A stretch of DNA of 40,172 bases, from contig NZ_JAGIPX010000068.1 of NCBI RefSeq assembly GCF_017814945.1, positions 1 through 40,172 on the forward strand, written 5' to 3'. Origin of the DNA: Paraburkholderia sp. LEh10 (lineage in GTDB: Bacteria > Pseudomonadota > Gammaproteobacteria > Burkholderiales > Burkholderiaceae). The translations under genes and the position numbers were made by a program. A model generated the notes under the pieces. The model did no database searches and was not told where the DNA came from. It worked only from the letters and a program-made list of their open reading frames with translations. This document shows positions 26,145-34,508 of this stretch, one piece after another. Numbering within the stretch: position 1 is the stretch's first letter; every line of letters begins with the position of its first letter.

Positions 26145-27392
26145 TCAACGCAGATCGCGATGGATGTCGTGCGTGACGAAGCTCGCATCGTTGTCCGGCA
26201 TGTCGAGCCAGCCCGGTTGCGCAAGCGAGTTGCGGATGTCTTCCAGACCGCTTTCCCAGTGTTGAAGCATCGTCGACAAGCCGAACTGGTAGTCCTTGTA
26301 GTGCCCTTCGTATTCCTTGTCGCTGTAGATCAGGTGAATGATGTTGTAGCGCTTCGAGCATGCGAGTTCTTCGGCGAGCTTGCACCACGGGTCGTCGCGA
26401 TGCTCCGGCGACACGCGCTCAAGCACTTCGCGCAGCACATGCCGGAAGCGCTGCGAGTGCTGCATCATGTCGGTGACCAGACGCGTCCGGCTCGAATACT
26501 GAATGTCCTTGACGCGCCCTTGCACATCCGTGATGTTGTCCGGCACGGGACCAAGCGCGCTCCACAAGTCCACCTGAAACGCAAGCGTGTCGCGGCGCGG
26601 ACTGGTCTGCACCACCTGATAGAGCGGCGTGTTCGACATCAGTCCGCCGTCCCAGTAGAACTCCCCATCGATCTCGACCGCCCCGAACCCCGGTGGCAAC
26701 GCGCCGGATGCCATGAAATGCTCAGGTCTCAGCGTCGTATGCGTGTTGTCGAAATACGCAAAGTTGCCGGTGTGCACATTGACGGCGCCGACCGACACGC
26801 GCATCTCTTTCGCATTAATTCGGTCGAAATCGCATAGACGCTCGAGCGTCGTTTTGAGCGGCGCGGTGTCGTAGTAGCTCGCGTTTTGCGGCAGAACCGA
26901 CACAGCGGGCAGCGGCGGCGGAAAGCGCGGCGTAAAAAAACCCTTTTGCCCATCGACGAGCGCCCCGACCGCCTGCATAGCCGTGAATGCCTTGCGCACC
27001 GTGTCGTTCGAATTGAAGAGCGCCTGTTCGATCGCGGGCGGCACGGGCGGACCGTAGGCCGGTTGACAGATCGTCTCCCAGAACTCGTGCAGCTTGTCGA
27101 CACGATGTTCTGGGGCGTTGCCCGCAATGATCGCCGTGTTCAGTGCGCCAATCGAAATGCCCGCCAGCCAGTTCGGCAGGATGCCTGCTTCGTCGAGGCC
27201 CTGATACACACCTGCCTGATACGCACCGAGCGCGCCGCCGCCCTGCAGCATCAGCGCGACCGTTTCGTACTGCGGGATTGCCACGTGATGACTGGCGCGA
27301 ACGCCGGACACTGCGCCCGCGTGCTCGCCATCTGCTGCACCGGCCTCGCCGGCGCGTGCCCGCTTCACATTTTGTGAATCGCGTTGCGCCAT
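26145..27392 (-). CDS. Patatin-like phospholipase (DUF3734 type)
   Basis: The 415-residue protein has the patatin acyl-hydrolase pattern: the anion hole GGGALGAYQAGV (residues 51-62), the nucleophile Ser80 in GISIG, and the catalytic Asp248 in DGGLMSNTP. The C-terminal DUF3734 region (about 285-400) is seen in a proteobacterial subgroup. It could release fatty acids from lipids; a role in polyhydroxybutyrate granules is possible because it lies 15 bases after 3-hydroxybutyrate dehydrogenase in one operon. Start at ATG 27392 has the best distance from an AAGGAGG site; two upstream alternatives (27395, 27398) add only one or two residues. Confidence 0.93.
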   Translation of the reverse strand: MAQRDSQNVKRARAGEAGAADGEHAGAVSGVRASHHVAIPQYETVALMLQGGGALGAYQAGVYQGLDEAGILPNWLAGISIGALNTAIIAGNAPEHRVDKLHEFWETICQPAYGPPVPPAIEQALFNSNDTVRKAFTAMQAVGALVDGQKGFFTPRFPPPLPAVSVLPQNASYYDTAPLKTTLERLCDFDRINAKEMRVSVGAVNVHTGNFAYFDNTHTTLRPEHFMASGALPPGFGAVEIDGEFYWDGGLMSNTPLYQVVQTSPRRDTLAFQVDLWSALGPVPDNITDVQGRVKDIQYSSRTRLVTDMMQHSQRFRHVLREVLERVSPEHRDDPWCKLAEELACSKRYNIIHLIYSDKEYEGHYKDYQFGLSTMLQHWESGLEDIRNSLAQPGWLDMPDNDASFVTHDIHRDLR

Positions 27393-27407
27393 CATCACCC
27401 TCCTTGT

Positions 27408-28205
27408 TTATTGCATAACCCAGCCGTGGCTCACGATGAACGATTGGCCCGTCAATGCGGCCGTCGGGAACGAAGACAGGAACAGCACCGTTTGCGCGAC
27501 ATCTTCGACGGTGGTGAACACGCCGTCCACCGTGCCGCCCAGCATCACGCGCTTGACGACTTCCTCCTCGCTAATGCCCAGTTCCTTGGCCTGCTCGGGA
27601 ATCTGCTTGTCGACGAGCGGCGTACGGACGAAACCCGGACATACGACATGCGAACGCACATTATGTTTCGCGCCTTCCTTCGCGAGAACGCGCGCGAGGC
27701 CGAGCAGCCCATGCTTGGCCGTCACATACGCCGACTTCAATGGTGACGCTTCATGCGAGTGAACGGAACCCATGTAAATGACGATGCCGCCGCGATCGTC
27801 CTTGTACATGTGCTTGAGCGCCGCTTTCGTCGTGAGGAACGCGCCGTCGACGTGAATCGCCTGCATCTTCTTCCAGTCCGAGAACGAGTAGTTTTCGATC
27901 GGATTAACGATCTGAATGCCGGCGTTGGAAATCAGGATATCCACTGACCCAAATTCGGCCGCCACCTTGTCGATACCCTGGTTGACGGCGTCTTCGTTCG
28001 TTACGTCCATCGCGACGCCCAGCGCCTTGCCGCCCGCCGCCTTGATCTCTTCGGCGACGGCGTTTGCGCCGTCCTGGTTCAGGTCCGCGATCGCGACGGC
28101 CGCGCCCGCCGCCGACAGCGTCAAGGCGATCTGCTTGCCGATGCCGCTCGCAGCGCCCGTGACGACGGCGACCTTGCCTTTCAGACTCTCATTCGATGAC
28201 GACAT
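27408..28205 (-). CDS. hbdH: 3-Hydroxybutyrate dehydrogenase (SDR)
   Basis: The enzyme oxidises D-3-hydroxybutyrate to acetoacetate with NAD+, the step that follows depolymerisation of polyhydroxybutyrate. The 265-residue protein is a classic short-chain dehydrogenase: GAASGIGK near residue 17, NAG (95-97), catalytic Ser147, Tyr160 and Lys164 (SAYVTAK), and the family-typical VCPGFVRTPLVDKQI after it. Start at 28205 has a GGAGG site six bases upstream; longer starts are not supported. It is followed by the patatin gene and faces the aldo-keto reductase. 'bdhA' is an alternative name. Confidence 0.93.
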   Translation of the reverse strand: MSSSNESLKGKVAVVTGAASGIGKQIALTLSAAGAAVAIADLNQDGANAVAEEIKAAGGKALGVAMDVTNEDAVNQGIDKVAAEFGSVDILISNAGIQIVNPIENYSFSDWKKMQAIHVDGAFLTTKAALKHMYKDDRGGIVIYMGSVHSHEASPLKSAYVTAKHGLLGLARVLAKEGAKHNVRSHVVCPGFVRTPLVDKQIPEQAKELGISEEEVVKRVMLGGTVDGVFTTVEDVAQTVLFLSSFPTAALTGQSFIVSHGWVMQ

Positions 28206-28420
28206 CCAGAACCTCCATACAGTTGATTGAGCGATGACAACATGGCACGCACGCAACGTAAAGCTGGCTGAATGGCATATGCCGTTCGGTCGATTGTTGC
28301 ACTGCGGCCGACTCCGCTATTGTGCATGAAGCGACCCGAACGAAGCACATAAAGGCACGTCTTCTGGAATCGGATTAATGTGTGGGGTTCCGGCAACGAC
28401 ACTTACTCAAGGAGATCTGA

Positions 28421-29392
28421 ATGAACTACCGACGTCTCGGCCGTTCGGGCCTGCAAGTCAGCGAGCTGTCCATCGGCTCATGGGTGACTTACGGCAATCA
28501 GGTGGACCGGCGCGCCGCTCGGGAATCGTTGGCGGCCGCGCGCGACGTGGGTGTGAACTTCTTCGACAACGCCGAAGTCTATGCGGGCGGCAAGTCCGAG
28601 CAGATCATGGGCGACGCGCTGAAGGAACTGAACTGGCCGCGCGTGAGCTACATCGTCTCGACCAAGTTCTTCTGGGGGCTCAACGAAGCGCCTAATCAAT
28701 ATCACACGCTCAATCGCAAGTATCTGCTGAATGCAATCGACCACTCGCTCAAGCGTCTGCAGCTGGATTACGTCGATCTCGTGTTCTGTCATCGTCCGGA
28801 CCCGTACACGCCAATCGAGGAAACCGTGTGGGCAATGAGCGACATGATCATGCGCGGCAAGGCGCTCTACTGGGGCACATCCGAATGGAGCGCCGACGAC
28901 ATTCGCGCGGCCTATGAGATCGCCGAGCGGCATCATCTGCATAAGCCCGTCATGGAGCAGCCGCAATACAACCTGTTTCATCGCAAGCGCGTCGAGCAGG
29001 AATATCGCCGGCTGTACGAAGACATCGGCCTTGGCCTCACAACCTGGAGTCCGCTCGCTTCCGGCTTGCTGACTGGCAAGTACCGCAACGGCGTGCCCTC
29101 CGGCAGCCGCGCCGAATTGCAGGGCTACGACTGGCTGCGCAAGGAAGTCACCGACTCAGGCAAGAACAACGTCGTCGGCAAGCTGGGCGAACTCGCGGAC
29201 GAACTCCGCTGCACCGTGGGACAACTGGCGCTGGCGTGGGTCCTCAAAAATCCGGACGTCAGTACGGTCATCACAGGCGCGTCGCGCGTCGAACAGATCG
29301 GGGAAAACATGAAGGCTCAGGACGTGGCCGAGCAAATCACGCCGGAGATCAAGGAACAGATCGAAGCGATTGTCGGTGACATTTACGATTAA
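28421..29392 (+). CDS. Aldo/keto reductase (KCNAB-like subfamily)
   Basis: The 323-residue NADPH-dependent oxidoreductase has the complete AKR tetrad: Asp49, Tyr54, Lys82 and His124. The N-terminus MNYRRLGRSGLQVSELSIG and the motif IVTGASRVEQ near the C-terminal nucleotide site place it in the branch related to voltage-gated potassium channel beta subunits, probably acting on aldehydes. A clear AAGGAG site precedes the ATG. It is transcribed divergently from hbdH, with about 215 bases between. Substrate unknown. Confidence 0.94.
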   Translation: MNYRRLGRSGLQVSELSIGSWVTYGNQVDRRAARESLAAARDVGVNFFDNAEVYAGGKSEQIMGDALKELNWPRVSYIVSTKFFWGLNEAPNQYHTLNRKYLLNAIDHSLKRLQLDYVDLVFCHRPDPYTPIEETVWAMSDMIMRGKALYWGTSEWSADDIRAAYEIAERHHLHKPVMEQPQYNLFHRKRVEQEYRRLYEDIGLGLTTWSPLASGLLTGKYRNGVPSGSRAELQGYDWLRKEVTDSGKNNVVGKLGELADELRCTVGQLALAWVLKNPDVSTVITGASRVEQIGENMKAQDVAEQITPEIKEQIEAIVGDIYD

Positions 29393-29597
29393 GTCATCGA
29401 GCCCCGGCGCGCGTCGCAGGTCAGGTGCATGCGTTGCGCGCGGCAATGGGCATTCGAGGTCTGCGTGGCTCGCTCGCGTACAATATGCTCCCCGCTGCGC
29501 AGCCTAATGCCGGGAGCCACGCTTTGCGAGGTTCCAGTGTTGCATCGTTACGCACGACCGCCGCCTAACCCACCTCTCCTTTCGCGCTTTCATCGCC

Positions 29598-30443
29598 ATG
29601 CTCAGTTACCGCCACGCTTTTCACGCAGGCAATCACGCCGATGTCCTGAAACACGCCGTCGTCGTGCAATTGCTGCGCTACCTCGGACAGAAGGACAAGG
29701 CGTACTGGTATATCGATACGCACGCCGGCGCGGGCGTCTATTCGCTGAAGGAAGGCTACGCGACCAAGACCGCGGAGTTCGAAACGGGTATCGCGAAGCT
29801 GTGGAATCGCAAGGACTTGCCGCCCGTGCTTGCGGAATATGTCGATGAAGTGTCCGCACTGAACGCCGACGGTGAATTGCGCTTTTACCCCGGCTCGCCG
29901 TATCTCGCATGGCGGCTGATGCGCGAGCAGGATCGCATGCGCCTGTTCGAACTGCACAGCACCGAAATCGATGTGCTTCGCCACAACTTCCGCGACGCCG
30001 GCCGGCGTGCAATGCTGTTTGCGGGCGACGGCTTCGACGGGATCAAGGCGCTATTGCCGCCGGCGCCGCGTCGGGCGCTCGTTCTCATCGATCCATCGTA
30101 TGAAGACAAGCGCGACTATGCGCGCACGCTCACTTGTGTCGAAGAAAGCCTGAAGCGGTTCGCGACAGGAACCTATGCAATCTGGTATCCACAGGTCGCG
30201 CGGCCTGAGTCGCAGCGCTTTCCCGAGCAGTTGAAACGTCTGCAGGACAGGAACTGGCTGCACGTTTCGCTGACGGTCAGCAATCCGCCAAGTGACGGCT
30301 TCGGACTTTTCGGCAGCGGCATGTTCATTCTGAACCCGCCCTACACGCTGCCGAAAATGATGAAGGAAACGCTGCCGTGGCTCGTCGACACGCTTGGCCA
30401 GGACAAGGCCGCGCAGTTCAAGGTCGAATATCGCGGCGACTGA
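29598..30443 (+). CDS. rlmJ: 23S rRNA (adenine-2030-N6)-methyltransferase
   Basis: RlmJ methylates A2030 of 23S rRNA using S-adenosylmethionine. The 281-residue protein starts MLSYRHAFHAGNHADVLKH, a signature of the family, has the SAM-binding region YIDTHAGAGVYSL (about 38-50) and the catalytic motif IV DPSYE at Asp165-Glu169, where the usual DPPYE has Ser in place of the second Pro. The start follows a TTTCATCGCC leader with no strong ribosome site, but the N-terminus is exactly that of the family. It is a single gene, with an SBP gene converging on it. Confidence 0.95.
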   Translation: MLSYRHAFHAGNHADVLKHAVVVQLLRYLGQKDKAYWYIDTHAGAGVYSLKEGYATKTAEFETGIAKLWNRKDLPPVLAEYVDEVSALNADGELRFYPGSPYLAWRLMREQDRMRLFELHSTEIDVLRHNFRDAGRRAMLFAGDGFDGIKALLPPAPRRALVLIDPSYEDKRDYARTLTCVEESLKRFATGTYAIWYPQVARPESQRFPEQLKRLQDRNWLHVSLTVSNPPSDGFGLFGSGMFILNPPYTLPKMMKETLPWLVDTLGQDKAAQFKVEYRGD

Positions 30444-30537
30444 AATCAAGCGAGACGCTTGCGTTCGGCACGCGAGACGGGCGGCGCACGTCTGCATAAC
30501 ATCGAGCCGTCGCCGCCCTTTCGCCCCGTCATGGGCT

Positions 30538-31572
30538 TTACTTGATCTGCTCGCCTGCCTTGAGCGCAAAGTCGTTCGTGTAAGTCGCTTTCAGATCGAT
30601 CTTCGATGCGTCGAGCCGAGTGTCGAACGAAGCCAGCGCACGCAGCGCGGTGGGGGGCCCATCGGCAGGCATCAGGCCGTCCGGCGAATAGGCGTCGCGG
30701 ACGTTGTGAAAAGCATCGACATACAACGCCTTGTCGTTGAGCAGATAAGCCGCAGGCACCATCTTCACGATGTCTGTATCGCTCGCCGTCTGAAGCCAGC
30801 GATCCGCGCGCACAATCGCGTTTGCCAGAGCCTGTGTCGTCTTCGGATTTTTCTGTATAAAGCTGTCCGATGCGTAGAGCGTCGCCGCTGGCATCGGCCC
30901 GCCGAACACGTCCTGCGTGCCCTTCACGGTGCGGGTGTCGATCAGGACCTTGATGTCACCCGAACGTTGCAGCTTCGTTATCATCGGATCGACGTTCGAC
31001 ACCGCATCGACCTGCCCATTGCTCACGGCGGAAATCACCGTCGCGCCGCTGCCGACGCCGATCACCGAGATGTCGCTGCGCTGCACCCCCGCCTTGCGCA
31101 GCGCGACCGTCAGCACGAGATCCGTCGATGAACCCGGTGCGCTCACGCCGACCTTCGCGCCTTTGAAATCGGCCAGCGTCTTGAGCGTGGCGGCTTTGTC
31201 TTTCGTCACCGCCACGGCGATCTGCGGCGCGCGGCCCATCAGCACGAATGCGCGGTAGTGCTGGCCTTTCGCCTGCATGAAGATCGTGTGCTCGTACGCG
31301 CCCGCGCCGACGTCCGCACTTCCGCCGACCACGGCCTCCAATGCCTTCGATCCGCCCGCGAAATCTTCGAGCGTCACGTCGAGACCTTCGTCCTTGAAAA
31401 AGCCCAGTTGATGGGCGGCCAGCACGGGCAGGTAGTAAAGACCGGGCAAGCCGCCGACGGCCATCGTGAGCGCCGGTTTCTCGGGCGTTTCCTTAGCGAT
31501 TGCAGGGTATATCGCAAGTGCCAGCAGCGCCGCGCACACACTCGCCGCTCGGCGGAACCAGAGGTCGGGCAT
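30538..31572 (-). CDS. ABC transporter substrate-binding protein (NMT1/SsuA type), orphan
   Basis: This 344-residue periplasmic protein has a signal peptide (cleaved near AIA before KETPEK) and a type II binding-protein fold of the SsuA/TauA/NMT1 family, for example GLYYLPVLAAHQLGFFKDEGLDV and VGVSAPGSSTDLVLTVALRKAG. Relatives bind aliphatic sulfonates, taurine, nitrate or pyrimidine precursors, and the ligand here is unknown. Start at 31572 follows an AGGAGA site; the upstream frame to 31683 is non-native. No permease or ATPase gene is adjacent. Confidence 0.9.
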   Translation of the reverse strand: MPDLWFRRAASVCAALLALAIYPAIAKETPEKPALTMAVGGLPGLYYLPVLAAHQLGFFKDEGLDVTLEDFAGGSKALEAVVGGSADVGAGAYEHTIFMQAKGQHYRAFVLMGRAPQIAVAVTKDKAATLKTLADFKGAKVGVSAPGSSTDLVLTVALRKAGVQRSDISVIGVGSGATVISAVSNGQVDAVSNVDPMITKLQRSGDIKVLIDTRTVKGTQDVFGGPMPAATLYASDSFIQKNPKTTQALANAIVRADRWLQTASDTDIVKMVPAAYLLNDKALYVDAFHNVRDAYSPDGLMPADGPPTALRALASFDTRLDASKIDLKATYTNDFALKAGEQIK

Positions 31573-31812
31573 TCGTCGTCTCCTGTGTTCGAATTGTTCG
31601 TCTCGCTGCCCGGGACACGGGAACCGCGCCCCGCGAGCGATGATCGCGCAACGATTGTCGTCTGATGAACTGCAGCGCGCCATGCGCCGAAACCCGTATG
31701 GCGAAATGGCGTCGTGCGCGGGATGAATGGCGCGGTCCCGGCGCCATTCGAATGAATTGATGCAAACGGGCGCGGTCTCCGACCGTGCCGACGCGCGGCC
31801 CGCCCAGCCGGT

Positions 31813-32154
31813 TTATTGCGAGCGCGGCACGGGCAGTGGGCGAGGCGTTGGCGGCGGATAGGGCGCGGGCCCCGCGCCGGGCAACTGGATATACGGCGCG
31901 ACGATATACGGAGCCGATCCGTTGGCCGGCAATTCCTCGGGCGCCGCGATCGGCTGCGCCTCGACGATGCGGCTGTGGGAAAGCGGCGCCGTTTGCAGCA
32001 CAATCCCGCCCTGTGCGTCGCTGATGCCGCCTTGGGTATCGAGCACCAACGGCTGGCGGTTCGTCGACGTTGCGGCAAACGCTGCCGATGCCGCCCCCAT
32101 CAGCACGACGGTTGCCACGGACCGCAGCAGGTGAATCGAGTGGTCTGAAAACAT
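31813..32154 (-). CDS. Exported proline-rich protein, 113 aa
   Basis: The product has an N-terminal signal peptide (LLRSVATVVLMGAASAAFA, cleaved near residue 27) and a mature chain that is polar and ends in a proline-rich tail (PGAGPAPYPPPTPRPLPVPRSQ). I do not recognise a family. A periplasmic or surface location is inferred from the signal peptide. A frame on the opposite strand over the same bases is rich in Arg and lacks such features, so this strand is preferred. It lies between an orphan SBP and a DUF3563 gene, with no clear partners. Confidence 0.72.
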   Translation of the reverse strand: MFSDHSIHLLRSVATVVLMGAASAAFAATSTNRQPLVLDTQGGISDAQGGIVLQTAPLSHSRIVEAQPIAAPEELPANGSAPYIVAPYIQLPGAGPAPYPPPTPRPLPVPRSQ

Positions 32155-32280
32155 GAGCGCCCCGGATGATTGATTGTAGAAATGCCGGTTATCGCGAAAA
32201 ACGTCTTACCTTACCGCGACGACGGCGTTCAGGCTAGTCGTCGGGCAGCGTGGCGCAGGCTGCGGGCTCCAGATGTGACA

Positions 32281-32301
32281 AAGCCCCGCATGGCGGGGCT
32301 T
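32281..32301 (-). terminator. Terminator after the DUF3563 gene
   Basis: AAGCCCCGC (32281-32289) and GCGGGGCTT (32293-32301) form a perfect 9-bp stem with a three-base loop. The minus-strand tail is TTTGTCAC, a weak T run. It lies 58 bases after the DUF3563 stop. Confidence 0.75.
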
Positions 32302-32358
32302 GGTGTCGCTACACGCATTCGCGGCAATCTGGATGCCGCGTCGGCCGGGGCGATGAAC

Positions 32359-32505
32359 TTACAGCGAGTAGCCGGTGGTTTCGAGCGCGCGGATGCGCTG
32401 TTCGAGCTGGACGATATCCGACGACGCCGCAAGGTAAGCCTCGCGGCGGCTACGTTCAGCCGTTTCAAACCAGTGGCTCAGCTTTTCGACCAGAAACGCA
32501 AACAT
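32359..32505 (-). CDS. DUF3563 microprotein, 48 aa
   Basis: An ATG at 32505 with a GGAG site seven bases upstream opens MFAFLVEKLSHWFETAERS and continues to LEQRIRALETTGYSL, the whole length of the DUF3563 family of Burkholderia-group microproteins. It is mostly helical and amphipathic, with a hydrophobic N-terminus. Function is unknown. A TATAAT box lies upstream on the minus strand (32580-32585), and a terminator follows, so it is a free-standing unit. It is too short for routine gene callers. Confidence 0.85.
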   Translation of the reverse strand: MFAFLVEKLSHWFETAERSRREAYLAASSDIVQLEQRIRALETTGYSL

Positions 32506-32579
32506 GATGAACTCCAAGGATCAAGTATGAATCCCCGGCGGATTGGACATCAGGGATTTCCCGTAAAGGGTTAACCCGA

Positions 32580-32585
32580 ATTATA
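32580..32585 (-). promoter_or_regulatory. -10 box upstream of DUF3563 gene
   Basis: A perfect TATAAT on the minus strand lies 75 bases before the DUF3563 start. No good -35 box is seen 16-18 bases upstream. The rest of 32506-32787 is AT-rich and holds no gene that I can see. Confidence 0.5.
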
Positions 32586-32787
32586 GCGTTCCGGCGCAAC
32601 CTTGCCAGTGAATTGCCCGAATGAGGTGCATTCCGTTTTGGAATGGTGCAAGCTATGCCATGATATAACCGCTGATTTTCGGTGATTTTTTTTCGAGTTA
32701 GCCGGAAACTCGCACTGCGTCATCGGTGTTTACGCACCAAATAAGTGCGCACGCCGCGCTTTCGTCACAACGTAGCGTCAGTGTTTC

Positions 32788-33210
32788 TCAATTGCTGTGA
32801 CAATGCGGCACAGCGTCGGAATCGGCAGCCGCCAAGCTTTCGATGATCGGGCAATCCGGACGGTCGTCGCCGTGGCAATGGTCGGCGAGATGCGCCAATG
32901 TGTCGCGCATCTCCGTCAGCTCGGCGATGCGGCGGTTCAGTTCGGCCACATGCTCCAGCGCGATAGATTTGACTTCCGCGCTCGCGCGCGACCGGTCCTG
33001 CCACAGCGCCAGCAGCTTACGGATATCCTCCACCAGAAAACCCAGCCGCCGCGCTTGCCGGATAAAGCGCAGCGAATGAACTTCCTGTGTGCCGTAAACC
33101 CGGTAACCCGCCGACGTGCGCTGCTTCGCCGCGAGCAATCCGACGCTCTCGTAGTAGCGGATCATTTTCGCCGTCACGCCCGATGCCCGGGCCGCCTCAC
33201 CAATATTCAT
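32788..33210 (-). CDS. cueR: Cu(I)-responsive MerR-family regulator CueR
   Basis: CueR activates copper-efflux promoters when Cu(I) binds. The 140-residue protein has an N-terminal MerR helix-turn-helix (MNIGEAARASGVTAKMIRYYESVGLL), a dimerisation helix, and the metal loop with Cys112 and Cys120 (CHGDDRPDC), the exact positions and spacing of CueR. Start at 33210 has a GGGGA site. The divergent copZ promoter carries a matching operator at 33253-33279. A copA gene is not within reach in this window. Confidence 0.94.
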   Translation of the reverse strand: MNIGEAARASGVTAKMIRYYESVGLLAAKQRTSAGYRVYGTQEVHSLRFIRQARRLGFLVEDIRKLLALWQDRSRASAEVKSIALEHVAELNRRIAELTEMRDTLAHLADHCHGDDRPDCPIIESLAAADSDAVPHCHSN

Positions 33211-33252
33211 CGCTCGTTCCCCACTCTGCGCGCACGATATGCTGCACGATTC

Positions 33253-33279
33253 TTGACCTTCCCACAGTGGGAAGGTCAA
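33253..33279 (+). promoter_or_regulatory. CueR operator/promoter for copZ (and cueR)
   Basis: TTGACCTTCCCA and TGGGAAGGTCAA are exact 12-bp inverted repeats around CAG. The ACCTTCC...GGAAGGT core is the recognition dyad of CueR-type MerR proteins, and TTGACC serves as a -35 box; the -10 is less clear, as expected for the over-long spacer of MerR promoters. It lies 43 bases upstream of cueR and 67 upstream of copZ. Confidence 0.88.
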
Positions 33280-33345
33280 TCATGTAGTTGCCGGTCGACA
33301 GGCATAATTCAACCGTTGCAGGACTTACCAGCTAGAGGAAGAGCT

Positions 33346-33555
33346 ATGAGCATCGAATTAAAGGTGGATGGCATGAGTTGCCAGCATTGCGTCGCGGCTG
33401 TTACACGGGCCATCCAGGACCACGACGCGGCCGCGCAGGTTCAGGTCGATCTGTCCGCGGGCAAGGTCGTCGTTCAGTCGGGCGCGTCCGCCGATACGCT
33501 CAAGGCCGCCATCGACGAGGCGGGCTATACGGTAGTCGCCGTCGACGGCAACTGA
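33346..33555 (+). CDS. copZ: CopZ-like copper chaperone (heavy-metal-associated domain)
   Basis: The 69-residue protein is one HMA domain (ferredoxin-like fold) with the copper-binding GMSCQHC motif at residues 9-15 and the usual second half (SADTLKAAIDEAGYTVV). It carries Cu(I) in the cytoplasm, normally to the exporter CopA or to regulators. An AGAGGAAGAG ribosome site precedes the ATG. It is controlled by the CueR dyad upstream, and only three bases separate its stop from the next gene. Confidence 0.94.
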   Translation: MSIELKVDGMSCQHCVAAVTRAIQDHDAAAQVQVDLSAGKVVVQSGASADTLKAAIDEAGYTVVAVDGN

Positions 33556-33558
33556 TCG

Positions 33559-34485
33559 ATGCCGCAACGCCTGTTCAAGGTTGCCGTTATCGGTTCTTCG
33601 GGCTTGCTGGGTCGCGCGATCGTCGGCGAACTCGCGCAGCAGCGTGACTGGCAGTTCGTGCAGACCGCATTCAGCCGGTCCAGCCCGCAAAGCGTCAGGC
33701 TCGACATTCGCGATGCGCAAGCCGTCACGCAGTTCGTTGACCGCGAGTGTCCCGACGCCATCGTGATCGCAGCGGCCGAGCGGCGCCCGGACGTGTGCGA
33801 GCACGACCCGGCGCTTGCGCGCGCGCTGAACGTGGATGCCGTGCGCGCGATCGCGTCGGCGGCGCAGCGTCACGGCGCGTGGGTACTGTCCATTTCCACC
33901 GACTATGTGTTCGACGGCAAGCAGCCGCCTTATCGTCACGACTCGGCGCCCTCGCCGCTCAACGCGTATGGCTGGAGCAAGCTCGATGGCGAGCGGGCGC
34001 TCGCTGAATCGACGGATCTTGGCTGCGTGCTGCGCTTGCCGCTGCTGTTTGGGCCGATCACCGACTGGCGGGAATCGGCGGTGACGAGCCTCGTGCCCGC
34101 GATTGCCGCGTCGGCGCGCACGGCGCCTGAAGCGAAAGCCGCGGTGATGGACGCGTGGGCGATCCGCTATCCGACGTATACGCCCGATGTGTCCGTCGTC
34201 GTGCGCCAGTTGCTGGAACGACACGCGCGCGGCGAATCTGTGTGCGGCACGGTGCAATGGTCCGGCGATGAACCGATGACGAAGCACGAAATCGCGCGAC
34301 GTCTCGCCAGCGCGTTGCAAATCGACGCGCAACTGACGCCGCAGCACACGCCGGCGGACGCGACACCGCGTCCGCACGATTGCCATCTCGACTCGGCGCG
34401 GCTCGAAGCGCTCGGCATCGGCCGGCGCACGCCGTTCGATACGGCGATCCAGGAAGTGCTCGCGCAATTTCCGTGGCGCGGGTAA
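33559..34485 (+). CDS. RmlD-like sugar-nucleotide reductase family protein
   Basis: The 308-residue protein has an N-terminal Rossmann motif (VAVIGSSGLLGRAIV), STDYVFDGKQPPY and the catalytic-type YGWSKLDGERA, which place it in the RmlD (dTDP-4-dehydrorhamnose reductase) / MAT2B-like family. No other rhamnose genes are near, so its substrate may differ from dTDP-sugars. It starts three bases after copZ and has no separate promoter visible, so it is probably co-transcribed; that may be incidental. It converges on dnaE2 with a 23-base gap. Confidence 0.88.
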   Translation: MPQRLFKVAVIGSSGLLGRAIVGELAQQRDWQFVQTAFSRSSPQSVRLDIRDAQAVTQFVDRECPDAIVIAAAERRPDVCEHDPALARALNVDAVRAIASAAQRHGAWVLSISTDYVFDGKQPPYRHDSAPSPLNAYGWSKLDGERALAESTDLGCVLRLPLLFGPITDWRESAVTSLVPAIAASARTAPEAKAAVMDAWAIRYPTYTPDVSVVVRQLLERHARGESVCGTVQWSGDEPMTKHEIARRLASALQIDAQLTPQHTPADATPRPHDCHLDSARLEALGIGRRTPFDTAIQEVLAQFPWRG

Positions 34486-34508
34486 CCCCGCATAACGCGC
34501 GGTAAGAA

